This document shows positions 6,943 through 13,141 of a DNA stretch of 13,141 bases, in pieces. Position numbers and translations under genes: made by a program. Positions within the stretch are counted from its first letter, which is position 1. Every line of letters begins with the position of its first letter. The DNA comes from an uncultured Planctomycetales bacterium (GTDB taxonomy: Bacteria > Planctomycetota > Planctomycetia > Isosphaerales > Isosphaeraceae): NCBI GenBank assembly GCA_937907525.1, contig CALCIB010000290.1, positions 1 through 13,141 of the forward strand, written 5' to 3'. The notes under the pieces were generated by a model. It made no database searches. It saw nothing but the letters and a program-made list of their open reading frames with translations, and was not told the origin of the DNA.

Positions 6943-8196
6943 ATGACCACGCCCTCGCCCTCCCGTCGCTCGTTCCTGACGACCGCCGCCGCCCTGGCCG
7001 GGTCCGCGCCCACGCTGACCGGATCGGCGCGCGCGAAGGAGGAGGAGGGGCCGTTGATCGCCTACGTCGGGACGTTCAGTTCCCCCCTCAAGGACGTGTT
7101 GCCGACGCAGGTGGACCTGCCGCCGGGCAACGGCCGCGGGATTCATATATTCCGGGTCGATCGCGCGACCGGGGCGCTCGCGGCCGCCGGCGAATTCGAG
7201 TCGGGGACCAGTCCCAGCCGGCTCGCCGTCAACGCGACGGGGACGGTCCTGTACGCCGCCAACGAGACCGACCGCGCCGGCGACGACCGCCTGGGGACCG
7301 TCTCGGCCCTGGCGATCGACCGGACGACCGGCGGGCTGTCGCCCTTGAACGCCGTGAAGTCGGGCGGCGCGGGACCGACTTATATCGACATTCATCCGTC
7401 GGGACGGTTCCTGCTGGTCGCGAACTACTTCGGCGGCTCGATCGCCGTGCTGCCGATCCTCCCCGACGGCCGCCTGGGCGAGGCGGTCGACGTCCGGGCC
7501 GGCGCGGGAAAGATCGGCCCGACTCGCGCGCCGAGCGCGCCGCCGGGGAGCTTCGCGTTCAGCGGCCACGACCGGACCCACGCGCACATGATCCAGGCCG
7601 ACCCCTCCGGCCGGTTCGTCCTCCACGTCGACCTGGGTCTGGATCGGATTTACTCGTGGAGGTTCGACGACGCGACGGGGAGGCTCTCGCCGAACGACCC
7701 GGCGTTCGTCGCGCTGCCGCCGGGCGACGGCCCGCGGCAGGTCCGCCTCCACCCGAACGGGCGTTGGCTGTACTCGATCCAGGAGGAAGGCTCGACCCTC
7801 GTCCTGTTCGATTACGACGCCGGCCGGATGGCGCCGCGGCAAACCATCTCCTCGTTGCCGCCGGGTTACGCCGGGAGCAACTTCACGTCGGAGCTATTGA
7901 TCTCCCCCGGCGGCCGGTTCGTCTACGCGGGGAACCGGCTGCACGATTCGATCGCGATCTTCGCCGTCGGCGGCGACGGGGCGCTCGCCTTCGTCGCCGA
8001 GGAATGGACCCGCGGCGACTACCCGCGAAGCTTCGGCCTGGACCCGTCCGGCCGCTTCCTCTACTGCTGCAACCAACGGGCCGACCATGTGACGATCTTC
8101 CGCGTCGATCCCCAGTCCGGCGGCCTGACGTTCACCGGCCAGTACGTCCCGGTCGGCAACCCGTCGCACGTCGCGTTCGTCGACCTGGCCCGGTGA
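6943..8196 (+). CDS. Tat-exported lactonase-family (YbhE/6-phosphogluconolactonase-like) beta-propeller
   Basis: This 417-aa protein matches the seven-bladed lactonase family (Pfam PF10282 type). Typical blade motifs are YVGTFSS (41-47), PSRLAVNATGTVLYAANE (91-108), HPSGRFLLVANYFGGSIAVL (151-170), HAHMIQADPSGRFVLHVDLG (213-232), GDGPRQVRLHPNGRWLYSIQ (261-280), GRFVYAGNRLHDSIAIF (324-340) and PSGRFLYCCNQRADHVTIF (368-386). The N-terminus MTTPSPSRRSFLTTAAALAG is a Tat signal, with likely cleavage after SARA (28-31). Export makes a role in the cytoplasmic pentose phosphate pathway unlikely; a sugar-lactone hydrolase outside the cytoplasm is the best guess. The ATG at 6943 was chosen because the Tat motif starts there, although the ribosome-binding site is weak. 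A TGATAGACT extended -10-like element (6915-6923) lies upstream without a -35. It probably forms a unit with the next gene, 105 bp on. Confidence 0.9.
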   Translation: MTTPSPSRRSFLTTAAALAGSAPTLTGSARAKEEEGPLIAYVGTFSSPLKDVLPTQVDLPPGNGRGIHIFRVDRATGALAAAGEFESGTSPSRLAVNATGTVLYAANETDRAGDDRLGTVSALAIDRTTGGLSPLNAVKSGGAGPTYIDIHPSGRFLLVANYFGGSIAVLPILPDGRLGEAVDVRAGAGKIGPTRAPSAPPGSFAFSGHDRTHAHMIQADPSGRFVLHVDLGLDRIYSWRFDDATGRLSPNDPAFVALPPGDGPRQVRLHPNGRWLYSIQEEGSTLVLFDYDAGRMAPRQTISSLPPGYAGSNFTSELLISPGGRFVYAGNRLHDSIAIFAVGGDGALAFVAEEWTRGDYPRSFGLDPSGRFLYCCNQRADHVTIFRVDPQSGGLTFTGQYVPVGNPSHVAFVDLAR

Positions 8197-8220
8197 GGGC
8201 GGCGACGGGTTCTTGATGCG

Positions 8221-8288
8221 CCCGTGGATCCGTGGTTCGATGAGTCGAAGGCCGCTTCGATCGGGGCGACGACGATTCGATCCACGGG
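8221..8288 (+). promoter_or_regulatory. Inverted repeat in the leader of the Asp-box protein gene
   Basis: The perfect 10-bp arms CCCGTGGATC (8221-8230) and GATCCACGGG (8279-8288) flank an inner stem-loop TCGAAG-GCCG-CTTCGA (8245-8260). The right arm overlaps the GGGGAG ribosome-binding site (8286-8291) of the gene starting at 8302. In RNA this could mask the ribosome-binding site, or as DNA it could be a protein-binding site. It sits wholly within the 105-bp gap between the two Tat-exported proteins. Confidence 0.45.
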
Positions 8289-8301
8289 GAGACGTTCGAC
8301 C

Positions 8302-9579
8302 ATGCGAGACGACGCGAAGCTCCATCGGCGAGGGTTCCTGGGCGCGGCCGCCGCGGCGACGGCGGTCGGCGGGCTGGCGCGGCCGGCCCGCGCGGTCCTT
8401 TTGAAGGGGGCGCCCGGCGAGATCGGCGAGACCCCGCACTTTCAGTACTACCTCGCGCCGGAGGGGCCTTACATCGACTCCCAGCGCGATGATCGGGCGT
8501 TCGGCTTCAAGGGTGACCGGATCTTCCTCTCCGAGGACCGCGCGAAGACCTGGTCCCGCTCCACGCCGTTCCCCGACGCCGAGAACATCACCTTCAGTTG
8601 CTTCCTTGGAAACGGCAACATCGTCTTCGCCACCCGCGCGAACCTATTCCTGAGCGACGACGGGCTGAAGACCTTCAAGGAGATCGTCGTCAAGGATCGC
8701 GAGGGCCGCGACTACCGCCCGCACAAACCCAAGAACCCCGACCTGCCGGGGTGGTACTTCCACCCGCTCGACGGCGTGCATACCTGGGACGTCGACGGCC
8801 GGGAGATGCTCGTCTGGGGCAACTACTGCAACGTCGAGGGGGGCGCCGTCCCGGTCAACGTATTCTATTCCGTCGACGGCGGCGAGACGGTCAAGCTCGC
8901 CTACTCGTTCGGCCGCAACCCTTCCTTCCAGGAGCCGGGCGCGGAGCCCGACTCGTTCCTCGGCGACCCGACGAACCCGATCATCGCCCGCCACGTCCAC
9001 TGCGTGGCGTACAACCCGGCCGAAAACGCCTTCTACGCCTGCACCGGCGACATCGACCGCGACGACCACGGCCACGAGGTCCACTGGCTCCGCGGCCGGT
9101 ACGACGCCGGCGCCGACTCGTGGGAGTGGCGGATCTTGAAGTCGGTGAACTCGAACTCGCGGTACAAGTCCGGCGGGTTCAACTTCGTCGGCGACCAGAT
9201 GTACTGGGCGGCCGACGCCAACGGCGCGGCGTTCGAGGACGGAACCTACGACCGCGGCGTCTTCCGTTGCGCCCCCGCGGACGCCGCGGATCCGTCGAAG
9301 CACGTGAAGCTCTTCGACGCGCCGTTCGAGATGGCCAACATGCTGATCCAGGACGGCGTGATCTTCGCCGGCCACTGCGCCCCGGCCTCCACCCTGAAGA
9401 CGGGGATCGCCTATTCCCCGGACATGGGCGCGACCTGGGTGGAGTACGACCTTGCCGAATACGGGCCCCGCTCGCCGCTCCGCTTCCAGCGGAAGAACAG
9501 CGACGGCTGGTTCCGGATGGACCTTCGCAAGGGCTGGATCAGCCGCGCCGACGTCCTGTTCCTCAAGCCCAAGGCATAA
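8302..9579 (+). CDS. Tat-exported Asp-box (BNR/sialidase-like) beta-propeller protein
   Basis: This is a 425-aa protein. A Tat signal (HRRGFLGAAAAATAVGG, residues 8-24) ends in an Ala-x-Ala site near 29-31, so it should be exported folded. At least four Asp-box turns (S-x-D-x-G-x-T-W) are visible: SEDRAKTW (77-84), SDDGLKTF (118-125), SVDGGETV (190-197) and SPDMGATW (372-379). Such repeats mark the blades of sialidase-type propellers and related glycan-binding or glycosidase-like proteins. I do not see the full sialidase catalytic set (FRIP motif, nucleophilic Tyr/Glu pair), so enzymatic activity is not assured. The ATG at 8302 was chosen because it places the Tat motif normally, with GGGGAG about 10 nt upstream; a GTG at 8224 would add 26 residues and has no ribosome-binding site. 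It follows the lactonase-family gene, and its stop lies 15 bp from the convergent stop of the regulator gene. Confidence 0.87.
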   Translation: MRDDAKLHRRGFLGAAAAATAVGGLARPARAVLLKGAPGEIGETPHFQYYLAPEGPYIDSQRDDRAFGFKGDRIFLSEDRAKTWSRSTPFPDAENITFSCFLGNGNIVFATRANLFLSDDGLKTFKEIVVKDREGRDYRPHKPKNPDLPGWYFHPLDGVHTWDVDGREMLVWGNYCNVEGGAVPVNVFYSVDGGETVKLAYSFGRNPSFQEPGAEPDSFLGDPTNPIIARHVHCVAYNPAENAFYACTGDIDRDDHGHEVHWLRGRYDAGADSWEWRILKSVNSNSRYKSGGFNFVGDQMYWAADANGAAFEDGTYDRGVFRCAPADAADPSKHVKLFDAPFEMANMLIQDGVIFAGHCAPASTLKTGIAYSPDMGATWVEYDLAEYGPRSPLRFQRKNSDGWFRMDLRKGWISRADVLFLKPKA

Positions 9580-9594
9580 GCCGATGGGAGGCGG

Positions 9595-10665
9595 TCACGA
9601 CCCGTCCGGGACGGGACGGATCTCGCCGGCCTCGTCCGGGCGGTAGCCGGGGAGGTCGGCGAGAAGGTCGCGGAGCGAGGCGGAGCGGACCACGCGGACC
9701 AGCCCGCGGATCCGGGGATCGTCGACGTCGCGGGCGCGGAGAGCCAGGTCGTAGACGTCGGCGCGGACCTTCAGGAAATCCAGGCCGGCCTCCTCGCTGA
9801 CGAGTCGCGGACAGATTCCGGCCTGGGCCCAGCCGTTGCGAACGGCCTCGGCGACGCCGCGGTGGTCGCGGGCGACGATGCGGGGCTCGGGTCGATCGGG
9901 GCCGAGCCGATCCAGACAGAGGCGGGCGCCGGAGCCGGGCTCGCGGCCGACCCAGACCAGGTCCGCCCGAAGCGCCGCGGCGACCGTCCCGGCGGCGACC
10001 CCGGGCGCGAGCGTCACGCCCGCCTCCCAGCGCGCCAGCCGCAGCAGCCGCGAGCCCCCCGCGACCCTGCCCTGGACGGCCTCGGCGTTGGCGTCGGGCT
10101 CGTCGTCGTCGGCCAGATGAAGGCCGGCGGCGTGGACCAACCCGGCGGCCAGAAGCTCGGCCGCCTTGCCGCTCGACCGCGGGAAAACCAGCATCCGGAA
10201 GCCGGTCGCGCGCTCGTAGGCGTCGGCCAAGAGCCCCGCGGCCGGGTCGCACGAGGCGACCACGAGCGTCCGAGCGGCCTCGATCCCGTCGACCCAAAGC
10301 GGCGGGCCGTCGCGGACGACGCCATCGTGCGCGGGGCCGCCGCGGGGCGTCGACTCCGTCGGATAAGCCCGCGTCACACCGTTCGACTCCGCCAGCCAGT
10401 ACCGCGCCGGGAGTCGATCGGGAGGCCAGGCCCACGCTACCTCGTCCGGCCCCGCCGCGTCCCGGAGGCGAAAGAGGTCCTCGACCCGGCACCCGAACGC
10501 CGCCGCCAACGCCAGCGCCGCGGCCGTGGAGGGGACCAGCTTGCCGGCCTCGATCGCCCCCACCCCGGCCCGCGAGATCCCCGCCCGTCGCGCCACCTCC
10601 TCCTGCGACCAACCTCGGGCCGTCCGAAGCGCTCGCAAGCCGCAATGAAGGGGGGCGTCGTTCAC
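9595..10665 (-). CDS. XRE-family regulator with molybdate-binding-protein-like (PBP_like) sensor domain
   Basis: This is a 356-aa one-component regulator. An XRE/Cro-type helix-turn-helix occupies about residues 8-66 (LRTARGWSQEEVARRAGISR, then GAIEAGKLVPS, then AAAFGCRVEDLF). From about 130 to 335 it carries a periplasmic-binding-protein-like domain of the PF12727 type, recognised from VVASCDPAAGLLADAYERAT (135-154), GLHLADDDEPDANAEAVQ (181-198), WEAGVTLAPGVAAG (213-226), GREPGSGARLCLDRLG (240-255), DHRGVAEAVRNGWAQAGICP (267-286) and GLDFLKVRADVYDLAL (294-309). Relatives bind molybdate/tungstate or another small ligand and control transporter or cofactor genes; the ligand and targets here are unknown. 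No signal peptide is present, so it is cytoplasmic. The GTG at 10663-10665 overlaps the upstream gene's TGA (GTGA), with GAGGA just before it, so translation is probably coupled to the exported protease-like protein. Confidence 0.9.
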   Translation of the reverse strand: MNDAPLHCGLRALRTARGWSQEEVARRAGISRAGVGAIEAGKLVPSTAAALALAAAFGCRVEDLFRLRDAAGPDEVAWAWPPDRLPARYWLAESNGVTRAYPTESTPRGGPAHDGVVRDGPPLWVDGIEAARTLVVASCDPAAGLLADAYERATGFRMLVFPRSSGKAAELLAAGLVHAAGLHLADDDEPDANAEAVQGRVAGGSRLLRLARWEAGVTLAPGVAAGTVAAALRADLVWVGREPGSGARLCLDRLGPDRPEPRIVARDHRGVAEAVRNGWAQAGICPRLVSEEAGLDFLKVRADVYDLALRARDVDDPRIRGLVRVVRSASLRDLLADLPGYRPDEAGEIRPVPDGS

Positions 10666-11618
10666 GGGTTCCTCAGCAGTTCGCGGCCGAGGCGCCGAAG
10701 CGCCGCGTCCAGCTTGTCGACCGGGCCCAGGTACTTTTCAAGCGTCGCCACCCGGTCGCCGGAGCGGGTCTTCATGGCGTCGAACCACTTCACGACGTCC
10801 GGCCACAGCGACCGCGACGCGGTGAGCAGATGATACGTGAGCAGCCACGCCTGACCGTAGGCGAGTTGCGCCGAGTCGGGGTCGTCGAAGAGGGCGTCCT
10901 CGGTCAGAAGGCGGACCGTGTCGATCCATTTCCCGCCGACCCGCGTGGCGGCGCGGATCGCCTCCAGGCGGGGGCGGTTGACGCGGCCGACGGGGGCGCT
11001 GACGGACTTCCGCCACATCTCGAAGTAGGCCGCCACCCCCTCGGCCACGCACTTGCCCGGATCGCCGTCGAGCGCCAGCAGCCCCGCGTCGTAGGAGAGG
11101 AGGTGGGTCGACTCGTGAACGAGCGTAAACGTATTGATCCGCTCGGCCCCGGAGCCGGCGGGACGGCCGGGGCGGAAGTCGAAGACGACCAGGCGGTCGG
11201 CGTCGAGGTCGTAGTGACCGCCGACGGCCTTGCCGGGCGCGTCGCCCGCCATCGCGGCGTAGGAGTCGGCGTCCTTCAGGATCACCACCGTCATTCGCCG
11301 GGCCGGAAAGTCGACGTCGAAACCCCGGTCCCGCAGGTGCTTGACGAAGACCTTGCCGAGCGCCTCGCAGACGCCGAGCGCCTCGTCGCGGAACCGCGGC
11401 GGGGCGTCGCCGACGCCCAGGAAATGGTCCGTCCGCGACACCCCCAACGGCGCGATCCCGGCCTTCCTCGCCCGGCCCTCCAAGCCGGCGATTCGGGCGT
11501 CCTCGTCGTCGTCGGCCCCGAACGCCGGCCGGGCGTTCGCCACAAGTCCCATCGCGGCAAGGCTTAACGAGATCCAGGCGCGGCGGGATACGTCGAGGTC
11601 GGGTCGGTCGTGAGTCAT
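10662..11618 (-). CDS. Tat-exported DUF1570-like HExxH zinc metalloprotease-like protein
   Basis: This 318-aa protein has a Tat-type signal (SRRAWISLSLAAMG, residues 11-24, preceding a hydrophobic stretch to about 34, cleavage near PAFG-AD). Residues 168-172 are HESTH, the HExxH zinc-binding and catalytic motif in FTLVHESTHLLSYD. The likely third ligand or follow-up Glu is E193 in CVAEGVAAYFE. This arrangement and the downstream ...LTEDALFDDPDSAQLAYGQA segment (to about residue 255, ending WLLTYHLL) are typical of DUF1570-like proteins common in planctomycetes. It is probably a cell-envelope peptidase of unknown substrate. The ATG at 11616-11618 starts just before the Tat motif, with GAGGG upstream. 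A perfect TATAAT lies 45-50 nt upstream on this strand. Its stop overlaps the start of the XRE/PBP-like regulator by 4 nt. Confidence 0.85.
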   Translation of the reverse strand: MTHDRPDLDVSRRAWISLSLAAMGLVANARPAFGADDDEDARIAGLEGRARKAGIAPLGVSRTDHFLGVGDAPPRFRDEALGVCEALGKVFVKHLRDRGFDVDFPARRMTVVILKDADSYAAMAGDAPGKAVGGHYDLDADRLVVFDFRPGRPAGSGAERINTFTLVHESTHLLSYDAGLLALDGDPGKCVAEGVAAYFEMWRKSVSAPVGRVNRPRLEAIRAATRVGGKWIDTVRLLTEDALFDDPDSAQLAYGQAWLLTYHLLTASRSLWPDVVKWFDAMKTRSGDRVATLEKYLGPVDKLDAALRRLGRELLRNP

Positions 11619-11662
11619 GGCGGGGGCCCTCGCAAGTCGTCTCGGCGCGTCGGTCGAAGTCG

Positions 11663-11670
11663 ATTATACT
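11663..11670. promoter_or_regulatory. Overlapping divergent -10 elements between protease and fucose synthase genes
   Basis: The minus strand reads TATAAT (11663-11668, perfect -10) 45 nt before the protease-like ATG at 11618. The plus strand reads TATACT (11665-11670) upstream of the fucose synthase. Neither has a recognisable -35 at 16-18 bp. This is the only AT-rich spot in the 193-bp divergent gap, so at least the minus-strand use is plausible. Confidence 0.4.
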
Positions 11671-11811
11671 CCGCGACGTCCAAAGGGTCCGCGCTCCGCG
11701 CCCGGGCCCGACAGGGATGGTTTTGGATCAAGAGCGACACCAGCGCCCCCGCGTCGCGGCGACCGACTCCACGAGCCGCGTTCCGCCGCCGAGGCGCCCT
11801 CGAGGATGGAC

Positions 11812-12750
11812 ATGTCAGACCGCATCTTGCTGACCGGCGGCTCCGGCTTCTTCGGCCGCCGCATCGCCGACTCCCTGCGCGCCCAGGGACATACGGTCGT
11901 CACCCCCGGTCGACCCGACTTCGACCTGATGGACCCGGCCTCCACGCTCCGGACCCTGGACCGGGTCAAGCCCGACGTCGTGGTCCACTCGGCCGCCCAT
12001 TACGGCGGGCTGGGGATCTGCGTCGCCGAACCGATCCAGATATTCCAGCGCAACGTCGTCATGGGGGTGAACCTGCTGGACGCCGCCTCCAGGGTCGGCG
12101 TGAAGCGGTTCATGACCGTCGGCTCGGCCTGCTCCTACGCCGGGGCGGTCGTCGGCGACATGAAGGAGAGCGACGCCTGGTCCGGCCCCCTGCACCCCTC
12201 GGTGGAAGCCTACGGCTTCACCAAGAAGGTGATGGAGGTCGGCATGCGGGCGTACCAGAAGGGCTGCGGCATGATCGGCCAGATGCCGATCGTCACCAAC
12301 CTCTACGGCGAGCACGACGTCTTCGGCGAGTACCGCTCGCACGTCGCCGCCGCCCTCGTCAAGAAGTTCGCCGACGCCGTGATCGAGAAGAAGAAGCAGG
12401 TCGTCTGCTGGGGCACCGGCGCGCCCGTCCGCGAGTTCATCTACGTCGGCGACGCCGCCGACGGCGTCGCCCGCCTTCTGGCCAGCGGGTACGCCGAGCC
12501 CCTGAACCTGGGGACCGGGATCGGCACCACGATCAAGGAGCTTTCCGAGATCGTCGCCCGCCTCACCCGCTTCCAGGGCGAAATCGTCTGGGATACGACC
12601 AAGCCCGACGGCGTGATGCGCAAGGTGCTCGACGTCTCCAGGATGACCGAGGTCCTCAACTGGCGCCCCCCCACCAGCCTGGAGGCCGGCCTGGCCAGGA
12701 CCGTCAAATGGTACATGGAGAACAAGGCCGAGGCCGACGCCCGCGCCTGA
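11812..12750 (+). CDS. fcl: GDP-L-fucose synthase (GDP-4-keto-6-deoxymannose epimerase/reductase)
   Basis: This 312-aa extended short-chain dehydrogenase converts GDP-4-keto-6-deoxy-D-mannose to GDP-L-fucose with NADPH, for fucosylated surface glycans. The Rossmann motif TGGSGFFG is at 8-15. The catalytic set matches the E. coli enzyme with an offset of two: S105 and C107 (GSACSY), Y134 and K138 (YGFTK), and H177 (SHVAAALVKKF). Other family blocks are NLYGEHDVFGEYRSH (163-177), WGTGAPVREFIYVGDAADG (200-218), LNLGTGIGTTIKELSEI and KPDGVMRKVLDVSRM near the C-terminus. Length is normal. The ATG at 11812 was chosen because GAGG lies 6 nt upstream (11802-11805); the ATG at 11806 would add only Met-Asp and overlaps that site. 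No gmd (GDP-mannose 4,6-dehydratase) or glycosyltransferase lies in the window. The Pro usual after the SxCxY motif is Ala here. Confidence 0.92.
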   Translation: MSDRILLTGGSGFFGRRIADSLRAQGHTVVTPGRPDFDLMDPASTLRTLDRVKPDVVVHSAAHYGGLGICVAEPIQIFQRNVVMGVNLLDAASRVGVKRFMTVGSACSYAGAVVGDMKESDAWSGPLHPSVEAYGFTKKVMEVGMRAYQKGCGMIGQMPIVTNLYGEHDVFGEYRSHVAAALVKKFADAVIEKKKQVVCWGTGAPVREFIYVGDAADGVARLLASGYAEPLNLGTGIGTTIKELSEIVARLTRFQGEIVWDTTKPDGVMRKVLDVSRMTEVLNWRPPTSLEAGLARTVKWYMENKAEADARA

Positions 12751-12776
12751 CCTCTCCTCCGCGTCCCGAGCCGCTT

Positions 12777-12801
12777 CGAAGCCGGCTTCGATCCGGCTTC
12801 G
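12777..12801 (+). terminator. Candidate transcription terminator hairpin after fcl
   Basis: CGAAGCCGG (12777-12785) pairs perfectly over 9 bp with CCGGCTTCG (12793-12801) around a 7-nt loop, starting 27 nt past the stop codon. The following GTTCGTCGTC is only weakly T-rich, so an intrinsic terminator is uncertain. The first 14 bases are also a perfect palindrome. Confidence 0.4.
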
Positions 12802-12955
12802 TTCGTCGTCGCGCGAGGCGCCGTTCGCGCGATCCATCAACCAAGGGTCCAACGACTTACATCATGAATTGAATTGGCTTTGATCGTCGGAAGCGATGAT
12901 GATTTTTTTGTTCGACGCGGGCTCCGACGCCCGTCGCTCGCCAACGCCTGACGCC

Positions 12956-13106
12956 CCCTCTCCCGCCGGGAGAGGGCAGCCGCGCAGCGGCGGGTGAGGG
13001 TCGCGGCGCTTCGCGGGCGCCGTCGGCCCAGCGCGCCGTGAAGCCAAGGCGTTTCCGAAGCGCGACGACCCCCGCCCGGCCCTTCCGGCCACCCTCTCCC
13101 GGCGGG
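12956..13106. repeat. Fold-back intergenic repeat element (MITE- or REP-like)
   Basis: The outer arms are a perfect 15-bp inverted repeat (12962-12976 and 13092-13106, CCCGCCGGGAGAGGG and its complement). The inner arms match 14 of 16 (12998-13013 and 13056-13071). The left end is itself a 21-nt near-palindrome (12956-12976), followed by a small GCCGC-GCA-GCGGC hairpin (12979-12991). The 6-bp direct repeat CTGACG flanks the unit at 12948-12953 and 13107-13112 and could be a target-site duplication. No transposase is encoded. The element resembles the CCCTCTCCC/GGGAGAGGG-containing intergenic repeats I know from many GC-rich genomes; its copy number here cannot be judged. Confidence 0.6.
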
Positions 13107-13141
13107 CTGACGACCCGACACTTTTTCAGAGGCCGTGGCGG

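Larger units (their letters stand above)
12751..13141. other. Non-coding tail of the window (about 390 bp)
   Basis: No convincing gene is present. It holds a terminator-like hairpin just after the fucose synthase (12777-12801) and a less GC-rich patch (12850-12915) ending in a run of seven T at 12903-12909. A fold-back repeat follows at 12956-13106. Open frames on either strand are Arg/Pro-rich by-products of the repeat and base composition. What lies beyond 13141 is unseen. Confidence 0.6.

Noticed and set aside
9563..10645. Minus-strand frame overlapping the XRE/PBP-like regulator in another phase
   Set aside because: Low-complexity Arg/Gly/Pro product, whereas the other phase gives a continuous helix-turn-helix plus binding domain.
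12837..13121. Small minus-strand frames in the terminal gap
   Set aside because: They run through the fold-back repeat and carry Arg/Pro-rich sequence without a ribosome-binding site.
1..13141. CRISPR array, insertion sequence or phage genes
   Set aside because: No regularly spaced repeats, transposase, integrase, Cas or phage structural motif was found on either strand.

Overview
The window is GC-rich and densely coded, and it most resembles a planctomycete of the Isosphaeraceae type (Paludisphaera/Singulisphaera-like). This is inferred from gene content: an ECF sigma factor of the 'QTLF...AEDAFQAAFLVLA' type with a membrane-spanning C-terminal extension, a DUF1570-like HExxH protein, several Tat-exported beta-propeller proteins, and frequent GTG/TTG starts. 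No species can be named from the sequence alone.

Layout. Positions 1-1438 (all minus strand): an isochorismatase-fold hydrolase, an ECF sigma factor with its own likely promoter, and a tRNA-Arg(UCG) with a good promoter just in front of it. Positions 1439-1923 hold no gene. Positions 1924-6647 (all minus, so read right to left): a ribbon-helix-helix/PIN toxin-antitoxin pair (vapBC type), a 12-TM MMPL/RND-family exporter, and a sigma factor fused to a TM helix plus a long extracytoplasmic coiled coil. Positions 6943-9579 (plus): two Tat-exported beta-propeller proteins, a lactonase-fold protein and an Asp-box (BNR) protein, with a 10-bp inverted repeat between them that reaches the second gene's ribosome-binding site. 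Positions 9595-11618 (minus): a Tat-exported HExxH metalloprotease-like protein whose stop overlaps (GTGA) the start of an XRE-type regulator with a molybdate-binding-protein-like sensor domain. Positions 11812-12750 (plus): a GDP-L-fucose synthase with all known catalytic residues. Positions 12751-13141 have no gene. They hold a terminator-like hairpin and a fold-back repeat of about 150 bp flanked by a 6-bp direct repeat.

How parts may work together. The most interesting segment is the sigma factor/exporter pair at 1924-5865: a sigma factor anchored in the membrane with an adaptor-like coiled coil outside, encoded just downstream of an RND-superfamily exporter. This suggests envelope sensing coupled to transport, but the functional link is inference. 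The protease-regulator overlap is a second unusual pairing, of an exported protein with a cytoplasmic one-component regulator. Most of the rest looks like ordinary chromosomal planctomycete content. I saw no phage, CRISPR array, insertion sequence or secondary-metabolite cluster.
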